Positions 9,420 to 18,042 of a DNA stretch of 64,000 nt are shown here, piece after piece. The notes beneath the pieces were generated by a model that was not told the DNA's origin, made no database searches, and saw only the letters and a list, made by a program, of their open reading frames with translations. The translations under genes and the position numbers were made by a program. Each line of letters starts with the position of its first letter. Position 1 is the stretch's first letter. Source of the stretch: an uncultured Carboxylicivirga sp. (lineage in GTDB: Bacteria > Bacteroidota > Bacteroidia > Bacteroidales > Marinilabiliaceae); contig NZ_OY764327.1 in the NCBI RefSeq assembly GCF_963668385.1, forward strand, positions 3,940,501-4,004,500. The letters run 5' to 3'.

Positions 9420-11120
9420 ATGGCAAATTTTTTCACAGATAATCAGGACTTAAAATTCCACCTGACGCATCCTTTGATGAAGAAGATTGTGGCTTTGAAA
9501 GAGCGCAATTTTGCTGATAAAGATAAATTCGATTATGCTCCCATGGATTTTGAAGATGCCATGGATAGCTACGAAAAAGTATTGGAAATTGTAGGGGAGA
9601 TTTGTGGTGATATTGTGGCACCTAATGCTGAGAGTGTCGATCAGGAAGGACCAAAGATTGTTAATAACGAAGTGGTTTATGCCAGAGGTACGCAAGAAAA
9701 TCTTGATGCTTTGGTAAAAGCCGGTTTAATGGGTATTACACTTCCTCGCAAATATGAGGGATTAAATTTTCCGATCGTTCCTTATATTATGGCGGCCGAT
9801 ATTGTATCGCGTGCCGATGCCGGATTTGTTAATATATGGGGATTGCAGGATTGTGCCGAAACAATCAACGAATTCGCTGATGAGGATCAAAAAGAGCGTT
9901 TTTTAACTCGAGCTTCGCGTGGCGAGACTATGGCGATGGATTTAACGGAGCCGGATGCAGGGTCGGACTTGCAGGCGGTGGAGTTAAAAGCTACCGAAAA
10001 AGACGGTAAGTGGTATCTGAACGGAGTGAAGCGTTTTATTACCAATGGTGATGGACATATTGCGTTGGTATTGGCCCGCTCCGAAGAAGGAACTCACGAT
10101 GGCCGTGGTTTGTCGATGTTTATTTACGATCGTAACCATAAGGCTGTAATTGTTCGTCGTTTAGAGAATAAAATGGGTATTAAAGGATCGCCTACTTGTG
10201 AGTTGGTTTTTAAAGATGCCCCAGCTGAGTTGGTAGGATCGCGTAAAATGGGACTGATCAAATATGTAATGGCTCTTATGAACGGCGCTCGATTAGGTAT
10301 TGGAGCTCAATCGGTAGGAGTATCAGAATCTGCTTATCGCGAAGCGTTGGCTTATGCTCACGAGCGTCAGCAGTTTGGTAAACCAATCATTCACTTTCCA
10401 GCTGTGTACGAAATGTTGGCTGTGATGAAAGCTAAACTGGATGCTTCTCGTACATTACTATACGAAACATCGCGTTATGTTGATGTGTACAAAACATATA
10501 TGCATATTGCCGAAGAGCGTAAGCTTGAGCCCGACGAACGTAAGGAGATGAAACGTTACCAAAAGTTGGCTGATTATTTTACACCTCTGTTAAAAGGTAT
10601 TTCGAGCGAATATAGTAACCAATTGGCCTACGATGCTGTTCAAATTCATGGTGGATCGGGATTTATGAAGGATTACCCGGTTGAGCGTATCTATCGCGAT
10701 GCACGTATTACTTCTATTTACGAAGGAACCACACAATTACAAGTGGTAGCTGCTATCCGTGGTGTTACAACAGGTGGATATCTCGATCGTATTCGCGAGT
10801 TTGAAATGATGGAACTAAAACCTGAATTGCACAGTTATCGTCGCACCTTAATTGGTATGACCGATGAGTATGAGCGTGCTGTAAAGGCCGTAACAGATGT
10901 GAAAGACAATGAATATGTCGATTTCCATGCTCGTCGCCTGGTTGAAATGGCTGGTAATATTGTAATGGGATATTTATTAGTATTGGATACTCAGCGTGAT
11001 GATAAATTCCGCATTTCAACCGATATCATTATCAAACGAGGTAAAGCTGATAACCATTCAAAAGCCGGATTTATCTTTAACTCATCAATTGATGATTTAG
11101 GATTTTATAAACAAAACTAG
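9420..11120 (+). CDS. Acyl-CoA dehydrogenase with C-terminal extension
   Basis: This FAD enzyme oxidises acyl-CoA to enoyl-CoA and passes electrons to ETF. The 566 residues include the FAD/substrate segment MDLTEPDAGSDLQAVELKAT and the FKDAPAELVG region. The QIHGGSGFMKDYPVERIYRD and ITSIYEGTTQLQ segments follow, with the Glu of IYEGT in the usual catalytic-base position. About 140 residues beyond the canonical end (from about residue 430) form an extra domain seen in long Bacteroidota/Proteobacteria members. Its place behind etfBA indicates that the three proteins work together in fatty-acid or branched-acid oxidation. Confidence 0.93.
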   Translation: MANFFTDNQDLKFHLTHPLMKKIVALKERNFADKDKFDYAPMDFEDAMDSYEKVLEIVGEICGDIVAPNAESVDQEGPKIVNNEVVYARGTQENLDALVKAGLMGITLPRKYEGLNFPIVPYIMAADIVSRADAGFVNIWGLQDCAETINEFADEDQKERFLTRASRGETMAMDLTEPDAGSDLQAVELKATEKDGKWYLNGVKRFITNGDGHIALVLARSEEGTHDGRGLSMFIYDRNHKAVIVRRLENKMGIKGSPTCELVFKDAPAELVGSRKMGLIKYVMALMNGARLGIGAQSVGVSESAYREALAYAHERQQFGKPIIHFPAVYEMLAVMKAKLDASRTLLYETSRYVDVYKTYMHIAEERKLEPDERKEMKRYQKLADYFTPLLKGISSEYSNQLAYDAVQIHGGSGFMKDYPVERIYRDARITSIYEGTTQLQVVAAIRGVTTGGYLDRIREFEMMELKPELHSYRRTLIGMTDEYERAVKAVTDVKDNEYVDFHARRLVEMAGNIVMGYLLVLDTQRDDKFRISTDIIIKRGKADNHSKAGFIFNSSIDDLGFYKQN

Positions 11121-11146
11121 ATACTACTTCTGAAACATATTGTATA

Positions 11147-11175
11147 GCCCCGCAGTGATGCGGGGTTTTGTGTTT
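11147..11175 (+). terminator. Rho-independent terminator after acyl-CoA dehydrogenase
   Basis: CCCCGCA (11148-11154), loop GTGA, TGCGGGG (11159-11165), followed by TTTTGTGTTT. It closes the etfB-etfA-acd unit. Confidence 0.85.
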
Positions 11176-11193
11176 ACGGAGAAGACAGATGAC

Positions 11194-11519
11194 GGAAGAC
11201 GGAAACGTGTGCATAGTTATAAGTGCATAGTGCTTAAAAGCCATTAGTTGATAGCTGGTAGCCACTAGCGATTTCTTTTTCTAACATCTAATCGCTAATT
11301 TCTAGAGTCTAACTCTTAAAACCTATTTCCTAACTACACAGACGTCCCTCCGGGACTCGCTTCCCAAACTTACAGGTCACAGCATTTACGTACTGAGCTT
11401 TTACAGACAGGGCTTCGCCCTTTGTTTAAAGTCAGGAGGTTGGTGGAGGAAGACCGAAACGTGTGCATAGTTAAAAGTGCAGAGCGACGTTACTTCTGAT
11501 CTCTAACATCTAATCGCTA
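11194..11519. repeat. Composite non-coding repeat, two diverged copies
   Basis: No gene is seen in this 11.12-11.70 kb gap. A 34-bp block at 11194-11227 recurs at 11448-11481 with two mismatches (core GAAACGTGTGCATAGTTA). An 18-bp word, TCTAACATCTAATCGCTA, occurs identically at 11280-11297 and 11502-11519, in the same order. Between the copies lie two small hairpins, GTCCC-TCC-GGGAC at 11344-11356 and AGGGC-TTC-GCCCT at 11409-11421. Confidence 0.7.
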
Positions 11520-11672
11520 GGGTCTAGTTTAAACTGATCGATTAATCGGAAATGGTAATCATCACGGTAATGACTATAGGCTAGCAGCCATGAGCTAGCA
11601 GCTTTTAATCGAAAATCAACACATTTTTAGTAGGTTTTGTTTAATTATTTTCTCAAAAATCCTCAAAAAAAC

Positions 11673-11680
11673 TACCTTTG
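11673..11680 (+). promoter_or_regulatory. -7 promoter element of the cysteate synthase gene
   Basis: TACCTTTG matches TAnnTTTG and lies 24 bp upstream of the ATG at 11705. It overlaps the more upstream TTG codon of the same frame, which argues against that codon as the start. No clear -33 partner is visible. Confidence 0.55.
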
Positions 11681-11704
11681 CCACCCAATAATCGAAGAAT
11701 AATC

Positions 11705-12997
11705 ATGGTTAAAGAATTTAAGCCTACACTTTATAAGTTAGAGTCAGTAGCCAGCGGAAAACAATTCGATGATGAAGGCTGGACTTTAGATGCACCGGGA
11801 GAAATGACATTGGTGCGCGCAATCTACGAAAAGAAACAAATTGAAGTAAAAGACTCGTCGTACGGAGTATTCCGTTTTGCCGATTGGTTACCTGTACATA
11901 AGATGCTAGAGGGCTCATCAGCTCCGGTAACATACAAAAGCGAAGGCTTAGCCAAGTATTTAGGCTTGACTGATTTATTTATAACCTTCAGCGGATATTG
12001 GCCTGAGAAAGGTGCTAATTTTCGAACTTGCTCATTCAAAGAAACCGAAGCTTTTTCGGTGGGTGGGCGTTTACAACTCGATGGAGATACCATTTTAGTA
12101 GTAGCTTCAGCTGGTAATACAGCTCGTGCATTTGCCCGTGTTTGTTCCGATAATAATATTCCATTGTTGCTTTGTGTACCTGAGGATAACAAAGATGCAC
12201 TTTGGTTCGATAGCCCAATTAACGATAATGTTAAGTTGGTAGTAACCAAATCAGGATCGGATTATTTCGATGCTATTCATTTATCTAATTTAGCTTGTGA
12301 GCTGGATGGTTTTATTGCAGAGGGAGGAGCAAAAAACGTAGCTCGTCGCGATGGAATGGGAACAACTGCTTTATCAGCCGTTACCGAAATAGGTCGTATA
12401 CCTGATTATTATTTTCAGGCAGTGGGTAGTGGTACTGGTGCCATTGCAGCTTGGGAAGCTAATAAACGGTTGATCGAAGATGGCCGTTTTGGTTCTAATT
12501 TTATGAAACTGATGGTATCGCAAAATCATCCTTTTTTACCAATACATGACGCATGGAAAGCCGATTCACGTGCGATGTTGCCGCTTGATGATGATGTTGC
12601 TCGTAAGCAGGTTGAAGAAATTGATGCCAAAGTTTTATCAAATCGTAAACCTCCTTATTCAATTACTGGTGGATTATACGATGCCATGAAAGAAGCTGGT
12701 GGCGATGTTTTAAAAGCAACTAATACCGAGGCTGCAGAAGCTGCCCGTTTGTTCGAAGAGTTGGAAGGAAACGATATACATAGTGCTGCTTCAGTGGCTA
12801 CTGCTACTTTAATCAATGCAGTTAAAGAAGGTCTCGTTAAAAAAGACGACTGCATAATGCTTAATATTACTGGTGGTGGCGAAAAGAGAATTAAAAAAGA
12901 CAAGGAAGTAACTTACCTCGAACCATCTTATGTGTTTGACATTAATCCGCCATTAGAAAAGGTGCAAGAAGTTATGGATATTCTATTTAAAAAATAG
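11705..12997 (+). CDS. Cysteate synthase (PLP-dependent, threonine synthase fold)
   Basis: Family knowledge: cysteate synthases make L-cysteate from O-phosphoserine and sulfite, and in Bacteroidota cysteate feeds sulfonolipid (capnine-type) synthesis. From the ATG at 11705 the protein is 430 residues. It has the fold type II PLP layout: RFADWLPV near the N-terminus, GANFRTCSFKETEAFS with the likely PLP lysine, the phosphate/PLP loop VGSGTGAIAAWEA, and a late NITGGGEKR. A plain threonine synthase paralogue is the main alternative. I favour cysteate synthase on the overall pattern, but no lipid genes are adjacent. Confidence 0.75.
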   Translation: MVKEFKPTLYKLESVASGKQFDDEGWTLDAPGEMTLVRAIYEKKQIEVKDSSYGVFRFADWLPVHKMLEGSSAPVTYKSEGLAKYLGLTDLFITFSGYWPEKGANFRTCSFKETEAFSVGGRLQLDGDTILVVASAGNTARAFARVCSDNNIPLLLCVPEDNKDALWFDSPINDNVKLVVTKSGSDYFDAIHLSNLACELDGFIAEGGAKNVARRDGMGTTALSAVTEIGRIPDYYFQAVGSGTGAIAAWEANKRLIEDGRFGSNFMKLMVSQNHPFLPIHDAWKADSRAMLPLDDDVARKQVEEIDAKVLSNRKPPYSITGGLYDAMKEAGGDVLKATNTEAAEAARLFEELEGNDIHSAASVATATLINAVKEGLVKKDDCIMLNITGGGEKRIKKDKEVTYLEPSYVFDINPPLEKVQEVMDILFKK

Positions 12998-13031
12998 ATA
13001 GTTTGTTAATAAACTTTTTACCATATATAAG

Positions 13032-13061
13032 TGCCTCGTTGTATCAGCGAGGCATTTTTTT
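13032..13061 (+). terminator. Rho-independent terminator after cysteate synthase
   Basis: TGCCTCG (13032-13038) pairs with CGAGGCA (13048-13054) across a 9-base loop and is followed by seven T. Confidence 0.85.
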
Positions 13062-13070
13062 ACACCAAAA

Positions 13071-13114
13071 TCCGGACATTAATAATGTCCGGAGATGCTG
13101 GATAAGTCCAGCAT
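13071..13114. repeat. Two adjacent perfect hairpins
   Basis: TCCGGACATT (13071-13080) pairs with AATGTCCGGA (13084-13093). Two bases later ATGCTGGA (13095-13102) pairs with TCCAGCAT (13107-13114) around TAAG. They follow the terminator and lie upstream, on the plus strand, of the 3' end of a minus-strand lipoprotein gene. The remainder of 12998-13305 shows no gene. Confidence 0.65.
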
Positions 13115-13305
13115 AAAACAAAGCAATCATGAATTGAATTATTAATATCGTCATTCACGATTGAAGTTTGGTATAAAAATGTAATGAAGGGATGACTCAT
13201 TCATCATCCCTCAATAACCATTAAAGTTTGCTGATTGGTTTCAATACCTGAAAAATTTAAGAATTGAAAATAGGAGTATTGCAGGTACTGAAACTTGATC
13301 GTTAA

Positions 13306-13500
13306 TTAGTTTCCTGCTTCAGGAGCAATTGGAAAATCAGGTGTTGGAGCCATTGGGTGCTCAGGTTTTTCAGGAAGCGGATGAACTGCTTCTGCATCAT
13401 CAGATGGAGTATAAGTATCGTTATCGCTTGAACAAGATGCAAAGCTTACACCTGCTATTAATACTAAACCAAATGCTAAATTTTTTAATAATGATTTCAT
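13306..13500 (-). CDS. Small proline-rich putative lipoprotein
   Basis: This 64-residue protein has a lipoprotein signal (MKSLLKNLAFGLVLIAGVSF) ending in ASC, with the cysteine at position 23. The mature part is only about 42 residues, acidic and proline-rich (PLPEKPEHPMAPTPDFPIAP), and has no recognisable domain. It would sit on the outer or inner membrane. Function is unknown. The coherent signal peptide and clean stop argue for a real gene despite the size. Confidence 0.7.
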   Translation of the reverse strand: MKSLLKNLAFGLVLIAGVSFASCSSDNDTYTPSDDAEAVHPLPEKPEHPMAPTPDFPIAPEAGN

Positions 13501-13837
13501 GATTTCTTAGTTTTAAAATTCCAATAATTGCTTTCGTTAACATTAAATAATTAACTGGTTGCAAAAATGCAGGCATTTAGTTTTAAATAGTTATCCAAAG
13601 TGGTCAAGCTCTTATCCAAAACAGTCAAATGGATTATAAGATGGTAATAGTTATTGAATTAACAGTGTTATAATGACTAAACTATTAGAATAGATTTAGA
13701 TAGATTAGTTAATCTATTGTATTTAGTTTAATGTGTAATAGGATATTTAAATCTCTGGTTTTACCATATTTAGGTTCATTAGAATTTAATAATAGCTATG
13801 GTAATATCAATATTAGTTATAGATGAGGTTTAAATAC

Positions 13838-13869
13838 TTGCAATTAGGTGTTTTAAATTAATACCTTTG
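13838..13869 (+). promoter_or_regulatory. Promoter of the phnA-like gene
   Basis: TTG at 13838-13840 and TACCTTTG at 13862-13869 are separated by 21 bp and lie 27 bp before the chosen ATG at 13897. The -7 box overlaps the TTG at 13867, ruling that out as a start. The rest of the 13501-13837 spacer is AT-rich, with nothing else recognisable. Confidence 0.6.
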
Positions 13870-13896
13870 TCGCTCCAAAAAAATAAACAGATAATA

Positions 13897-14466
13897 ATGA
13901 GTGTTCAAAAAGCTTTAATAGAGCGTAGTGGTGGAAAATGTGAATTGTGTTCTGCCGAAGACAATTTAAGTGTATATGAGGTACCTCCGGTAGAAAATAG
14001 TACAGCCGAAAATTCAATCATGGTTTGTCCAACCTGTTTAGCTCAAATCAACGAACCTGAATCGATGGATCCTAATCATTGGAGATGTTTAAACGATAGT
14101 ATGTGGAGTACCGAACCAGCAGTACAGGTAATGGCTTATCGTTTACTAAATCGTATGAAGGCCGAAGGATGGCCGCAGGATTTGTTGGATATGCTCTATT
14201 TAGATGACGAAACATTAGCATGGGCTAAAGCTGATAACGAAGGTGACGATGCACTAAAATATATTGATAGCAACGGAGCTGAGTTAAAAGCAGGTGATTC
14301 TGTTGTATTAATTAAAGATTTAAATGTAAAAGGTGGTGGATTTACTGCAAAGCGTGGTACTCCTGTACGTAATATTGGTTTAGCAGCCGACGATCCTGAG
14401 CATATTGTTGGTAAGGTAAATGGTCAAACCATTTATATTCTTACTAAATTTGTAAAGAAAAACTAA
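13897..14466 (+). CDS. PhnA/YjdM family zinc-ribbon protein
   Basis: This 189-residue protein starts with a zinc-ribbon of the form CELC...CPTC (residues about 15-45), followed by the C-terminal PhnA domain (DSNGAELKAGDSVVLIKDL, then RGTPVRNIGL). Family members were once linked to phosphonoacetate hydrolysis, but YjdM-type proteins have no proven phosphonatase activity. The start is fixed by the upstream -7 box. The acetyltransferase gene begins 29 bp downstream, so the two may be co-transcribed. Confidence 0.88.
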   Translation: MSVQKALIERSGGKCELCSAEDNLSVYEVPPVENSTAENSIMVCPTCLAQINEPESMDPNHWRCLNDSMWSTEPAVQVMAYRLLNRMKAEGWPQDLLDMLYLDDETLAWAKADNEGDDALKYIDSNGAELKAGDSVVLIKDLNVKGGGFTAKRGTPVRNIGLAADDPEHIVGKVNGQTIYILTKFVKKN

Positions 14467-14495
14467 GAAATTTTACTACGTATTAATTCCATTTT

Positions 14496-14978
14496 ATGAT
14501 ACGAACTGTTGAGGTTGCTGATGTGCAGGATATTTGTAACATTTATAATTATTACATTGAAAATACCTTTGTTACTTTTGAGGAGCAAAAGGTTACTGCT
14601 GAGCAAATGCAGGAACGTATAAGTAATGTGCAGCAAAAATTCGATTGGTTTGTTTATGAGAAGGAAGGCGAAGTTATTGGATATTGTTACGCTACGGGCT
14701 GGAGAGCCCGTTCGGCGTATCGATTCTCGGTTGAAACAACCGTATATCTTAAAAATGGCTATGAAGGTAATGGCGTTGGGACTCAACTTTATCGCCATTT
14801 AATTAAAGAACTCATTAAAAAAGATATTCATTCGTTTATTGGAGGAATATCGTTACCCAACGAAACCAGTATTGCCCTTCACGAAAAGTTGGGATTTCAA
14901 AAAATAGCTCATTTCCGTGAGGTAGGACAAAAATTCAATAAATGGATTGATGTCGGTTACTGGCAGCTTGTGTTATAA
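14496..14978 (+). CDS. GNAT N-acetyltransferase, phosphinothricin/amino acid type
   Basis: This 160-residue protein matches the Pat/MnaT (YncA) branch. It has the N-terminal VADVQDICNIYNYYIENT, the central GYCYATGWRARSAYRFSVET (typical WR.R.AYR..VE pattern), the acetyl-CoA loop NGYEGNGVGTQLY, and NETSIALHEKLGFQ. Enzymes of this branch acetylate methionine analogues and phosphinothricin; the natural substrate here is unknown. Confidence 0.9.
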   Translation: MIRTVEVADVQDICNIYNYYIENTFVTFEEQKVTAEQMQERISNVQQKFDWFVYEKEGEVIGYCYATGWRARSAYRFSVETTVYLKNGYEGNGVGTQLYRHLIKELIKKDIHSFIGGISLPNETSIALHEKLGFQKIAHFREVGQKFNKWIDVGYWQLVL

Positions 14979-14988
14979 GGCAAAAAGA

Positions 14989-15050
14989 TTAAATTCAAAA
15001 GTAGAAATATCCTATACTTAAGTTTTTTAACTTTAAACTTTTGAATTTAA
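14989..15050. terminator. Long perfect inverted repeat between convergent genes
   Basis: TTAAATTCAAAAGT (14989-15002) is repeated in inverted orientation at 15037-15050, a perfect 14-bp stem. A smaller internal pairing, TTAAGT with ACTTTAA, lies in the spacer. It sits between the convergent acetyltransferase and CvfB-like genes, so a bidirectional terminator is the simplest reading. The AU-only stem and lack of a U-run make this uncertain. Confidence 0.5.
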
Positions 15051-15062
15051 CCTTGATGCTTT

Positions 15063-15893
15063 TTATTTAATCAGTTTGATGCCTTCTTCTTCAATTGTAA
15101 TTATGCGCTGTTTATAAAGAGTTCCAATGGCTTTTTTAAAACTCTTTTTACTCATCTTAAACATTTTGTAGATTAACTCTGCAGGGCTTTTATCCGAAAC
15201 AGCTAAATAGCCACCTCTTTCTTTTAACAGATTTAATACTTCTCCGGCTTGTCCTTCAATAGCTTCAAATCCGGGTTTTTGAAGGGCTACGTCAATTTTA
15301 TCGTCTTCGCGTACTTTCTGAACAAAGCCTTTTAGCTTATCGCCTAATTTAATAGGTTGAAACAGTTGGTTATGGTACAACATCCCCGAATGTAAATCGT
15401 TTACCACAACACGGTAACCTATATCAGCTTTGGCATATACAAATAAGTCCACTTCCTGACCCACCTCGTAATCGGGCAGTAGGTTATTGAGTACTGTATA
15501 TAATTTCGAAGTAGCTACAATACGATTGCTTTCTTCATCGAGATAAATATAAACAGGGTAGGTTTTACCCTCTTCCATTTTTTCTTCCTGCTCCCTAAAA
15601 GGAACTAAAAGATCTTTCATTAAACCCCAATCAAGAAAAGCACCTACTTTGGTTACCGATTTAACTTGTAACAGGGCAAATTCACCTACAATGGCAAACG
15701 GTTTTTCGGTAGTGGCAATAACTCTATCTTCCGAATCAAGATAAATAAATACCTCCAGTTCATCGTCAACTTGTGTGTTTTCGGGTACATAACGTGTTGG
15801 AAGCAATATCTCACCATATTCTTCACCGCCATCCAAATAAACACCAAAATCAACTTCTTTTACTACCTTGAGTGTATTGTACTTACCTATCAT
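15063..15893 (-). CDS. CvfB-like S1 RNA-binding protein
   Basis: From the ATG at 15893 the product is 276 residues. It has tandem S1-like OB folds: IGKYNTLKVVKEVDFGVYLD, then ALLQVKSVTKVGAFLDWGL, then KLKGFVQKVREDDKIDVAL. A C-terminal winged helix (SPAELIYKMFKMSKKSFKKA) follows, which is the CvfB/YitL arrangement. CvfB proteins bind RNA and affect virulence factor expression in Firmicutes. The ORF extends upstream to a TTG at 15914, which overlaps the -7 box and is rejected. Confidence 0.88.
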   Translation of the reverse strand: MIGKYNTLKVVKEVDFGVYLDGGEEYGEILLPTRYVPENTQVDDELEVFIYLDSEDRVIATTEKPFAIVGEFALLQVKSVTKVGAFLDWGLMKDLLVPFREQEEKMEEGKTYPVYIYLDEESNRIVATSKLYTVLNNLLPDYEVGQEVDLFVYAKADIGYRVVVNDLHSGMLYHNQLFQPIKLGDKLKGFVQKVREDDKIDVALQKPGFEAIEGQAGEVLNLLKERGGYLAVSDKSPAELIYKMFKMSKKSFKKAIGTLYKQRIITIEEEGIKLIK

Positions 15894-15911
15894 TATTATT
15901 GTTTTAGCTTG

Positions 15912-15919
15912 CAAAGATA
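15912..15919 (-). promoter_or_regulatory. -7 promoter element of the CvfB-like gene
   Basis: On the minus strand this reads TATCTTTG (TAnnTTTG), about 19 bp before the ATG at 15893. It sets the start codon of the gene. Confidence 0.6.
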
Positions 15920-16017
15920 GATAAAAACACTTGGGGTTAATTCAATTATAGAAAAAATCAAAAAATCTTTCTGATTGTTTTAACTCTGACTAAATTCGTT
16001 TAACTAACAACTGGCTT

Positions 16018-16776
16018 ATGTGCTACGACATTAAATCAAAGGTGGAAACCCAATTAAAAAGAGCCCGGCACAATAATAATCAGCCTTGGATTAAGGAATT
16101 AGAAAAGAAACTTCAACCTTATCTGGAAAAGGATATTAATCATGCCAGTGGATTTACTCATCCAACGGTATTGGTTTATACTTCAGAAAAACCATTTGAA
16201 CCGCAGCCTTACCAATGGGGTTTAGTTCCATCCTGGGTAAAAGACGAGAAACAGCAAAACAATATTTGGAATAAAACCATTAATGCAAGAGGTGAAACTA
16301 TCTTTGAAAAGCCATCATTTAAAGCAGCAGCTATGGCTCGCCATTGCGTTGTGTATGTCGATGGTTTTTTCGAGCATCATCATTATAAGGGAAAAACATA
16401 TCCGTTTTATATTTCCCGAGAAGACAATGAACCCTTGCCATTGGCTGGTTTATTTGAACATTGGGTTAATAAACAAAGTGGAGAGATGTATCATACATTT
16501 ACTATAATAACAACCAAGGCGAATGAATTGATGAGGAAGATACATAATAATCCAAAGCTAAACGAAGCCCGAATGCCCGTAATTCTATCGAATCTCAATG
16601 AAGAAAGGTGGCTTAATAGTTTTGATATTCAATTAATGAAAGATCTTATGATACCATTTTCAACAGAGGCATTGATTGCGCATACAGTAGCTCCATTGCG
16701 AGGTAAAAAGGCCTTGGGTGATGTGCCGGAGGCAAGTGATCTATTTATTTACTCAGAGTTAGACTGGGCTGGTTAA
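16018..16776 (+). CDS. SRAP domain protein (YedK/HMCES type)
   Basis: Members of this family form a covalent thiazolidine link to abasic sites in single-stranded DNA through Cys2. Here the protein begins MCYDIKSK, so Cys2 becomes N-terminal after methionine removal. The other active-site elements are visible: the asparagine of INARGET, the glutamate of DGFFEHH, and the NEARMPVIL segment; the catalytic histidine is not pinpointed. The 252 residues are the family's usual length. It is a single gene with no SOS-gene neighbours. Confidence 0.93.
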   Translation: MCYDIKSKVETQLKRARHNNNQPWIKELEKKLQPYLEKDINHASGFTHPTVLVYTSEKPFEPQPYQWGLVPSWVKDEKQQNNIWNKTINARGETIFEKPSFKAAAMARHCVVYVDGFFEHHHYKGKTYPFYISREDNEPLPLAGLFEHWVNKQSGEMYHTFTIITTKANELMRKIHNNPKLNEARMPVILSNLNEERWLNSFDIQLMKDLMIPFSTEALIAHTVAPLRGKKALGDVPEASDLFIYSELDWAG

Positions 16777-16889
16777 CTCATTAGTAATGCATGTTTTAAT
16801 ATTCACACAATGTTTGTTTAACTTTTATGTTTGATATTTAAACTTTATATTCGTATTACTTTTAATCATAACAAAACACCCAAATACTC

Positions 16890-17453
16890 ATGAAAACTAC
16901 TATTTATCTTCTACTTATATTAGTGCTTTTATCCTCGTGCGACGGAATAAAAGTGATTACTGATTACGATAAAAGTGTAGACTTTACTAACTATAAAACC
17001 ATTAAGTTTTATGGATGGGAAAAGAACAGCGATCAGATTTTAAGCAAATTCGATAAAGACAGAATTGAAAATGCGGTGAGTCTTGAATTTCGAAAGAGAG
17101 GCCACGAAGTAGTAGAATTAGATGCTGATTTGGTTATATCCTTGTATGTAATAACCGAAACTCAAACCCGCGAAATGGCAACAACTGATTATTATGGTGG
17201 ATATGGGCCCTATTTTGGTTATGGACCACGATGGGGTTGGGGTGCTGGTTATGGATATGCTACTATTAGAACTGAAAAAGAAAACTTTCAGGTTGGAACA
17301 TTGGTGATATCGGTTTACGACAGAGCAAAAAAAGAATTGATATGGGAAGGTGCAGCAAAAGGCACAGTTGGTGATAACATTCGAAATAAGGAGGCTAAAT
17401 TAAACCATGCTGTAGGTAAAATAATGTATAAATACCCTAAAACCTCAACGTAA
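16890..17453 (+). CDS. DUF4136 lipoprotein
   Basis: The 187-residue protein has a lipoprotein signal (MKTTIYLLLILVLLSSC, lipid-modified cysteine at 17). The DUF4136 pattern follows: DYDKSVDFTNYKTIKFYGW, then ADLVISLYV, and VGTLVISVYDRAKKELIWEG near the end. A glycine/tyrosine-rich insertion (YGGYGPYFGYGPRWGWGAGY) lies in the middle. Function is unknown. It is 39 bp upstream of an outer-membrane barrel gene and probably co-transcribed with it. Confidence 0.9.
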   Translation: MKTTIYLLLILVLLSSCDGIKVITDYDKSVDFTNYKTIKFYGWEKNSDQILSKFDKDRIENAVSLEFRKRGHEVVELDADLVISLYVITETQTREMATTDYYGGYGPYFGYGPRWGWGAGYGYATIRTEKENFQVGTLVISVYDRAKKELIWEGAAKGTVGDNIRNKEAKLNHAVGKIMYKYPKTST

Positions 17454-17492
17454 ATAACTATTAATAACTACATAAACCCCAAAATTCATATT

Positions 17493-18023
17493 ATGAAAAA
17501 GCAAAGATTTGTGATTATTGGCATTTTAATGGCTTTATTAGTTGTGCCTTCGTTAAAAGCACAAGAAAGTAAAATTGGAGTAAGAGCTGGATGGCAATCA
17601 TCTTTATTAAATTCTGATGGAAATAAGTCGGATAAATTAAGCTCTTTTTATGCAGGTGTGTTTAAAGAAAATAAATTAATTCCATTGATTCATTTAGGAT
17701 ATGGATTAGAGTATTCGCAGATGGGTGGAGCATATGATTTATTGGATTATAAATTAGGATATTTAGGTGTTCCTGTATACGCAAAAGCCAAAGTGGGACC
17801 ATTGTATGGCTTAGTTGGATCTGGTATTAATTTTAAAATATCTGAAACTGATTTAGGTGATGGTGAAGATAATGCAAAAGGAATAGATGTACCTGTTTAT
17901 GCAGGTGTTGGATTTAATTTCTTAATGCTTTCTATCGAGGCTCGTTATCATTTCGGGATGATTGAAATACAAGACAAAACAAAGAACCAGTATCTGCAAT
18001 TGGGTGTTGCAGCTCGTTTCTAA
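17493..18023 (+). CDS. Small outer-membrane beta-barrel protein
   Basis: The 176-residue product has a signal peptide ending at LKAQE and then alternating hydrophobic strands typical of an eight-stranded OmpA/opacity-like barrel (KIGVRAGWQSSLL; GLEYSQMGGAY; YLQLGVAARF). The final residue is phenylalanine, a feature of barrel C-termini recognised by BamA. Ligand and role are unknown. Confidence 0.85.
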   Translation: MKKQRFVIIGILMALLVVPSLKAQESKIGVRAGWQSSLLNSDGNKSDKLSSFYAGVFKENKLIPLIHLGYGLEYSQMGGAYDLLDYKLGYLGVPVYAKAKVGPLYGLVGSGINFKISETDLGDGEDNAKGIDVPVYAGVGFNFLMLSIEARYHFGMIEIQDKTKNQYLQLGVAARF

Positions 18024-18042
18024 TAATTACTAAAATAATATT

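Noticed and set aside
13867-13896. Alternative start of the PhnA-like gene at a TTG
   Set aside because: The TTG overlaps the -7 promoter box, so it cannot be in the mRNA.
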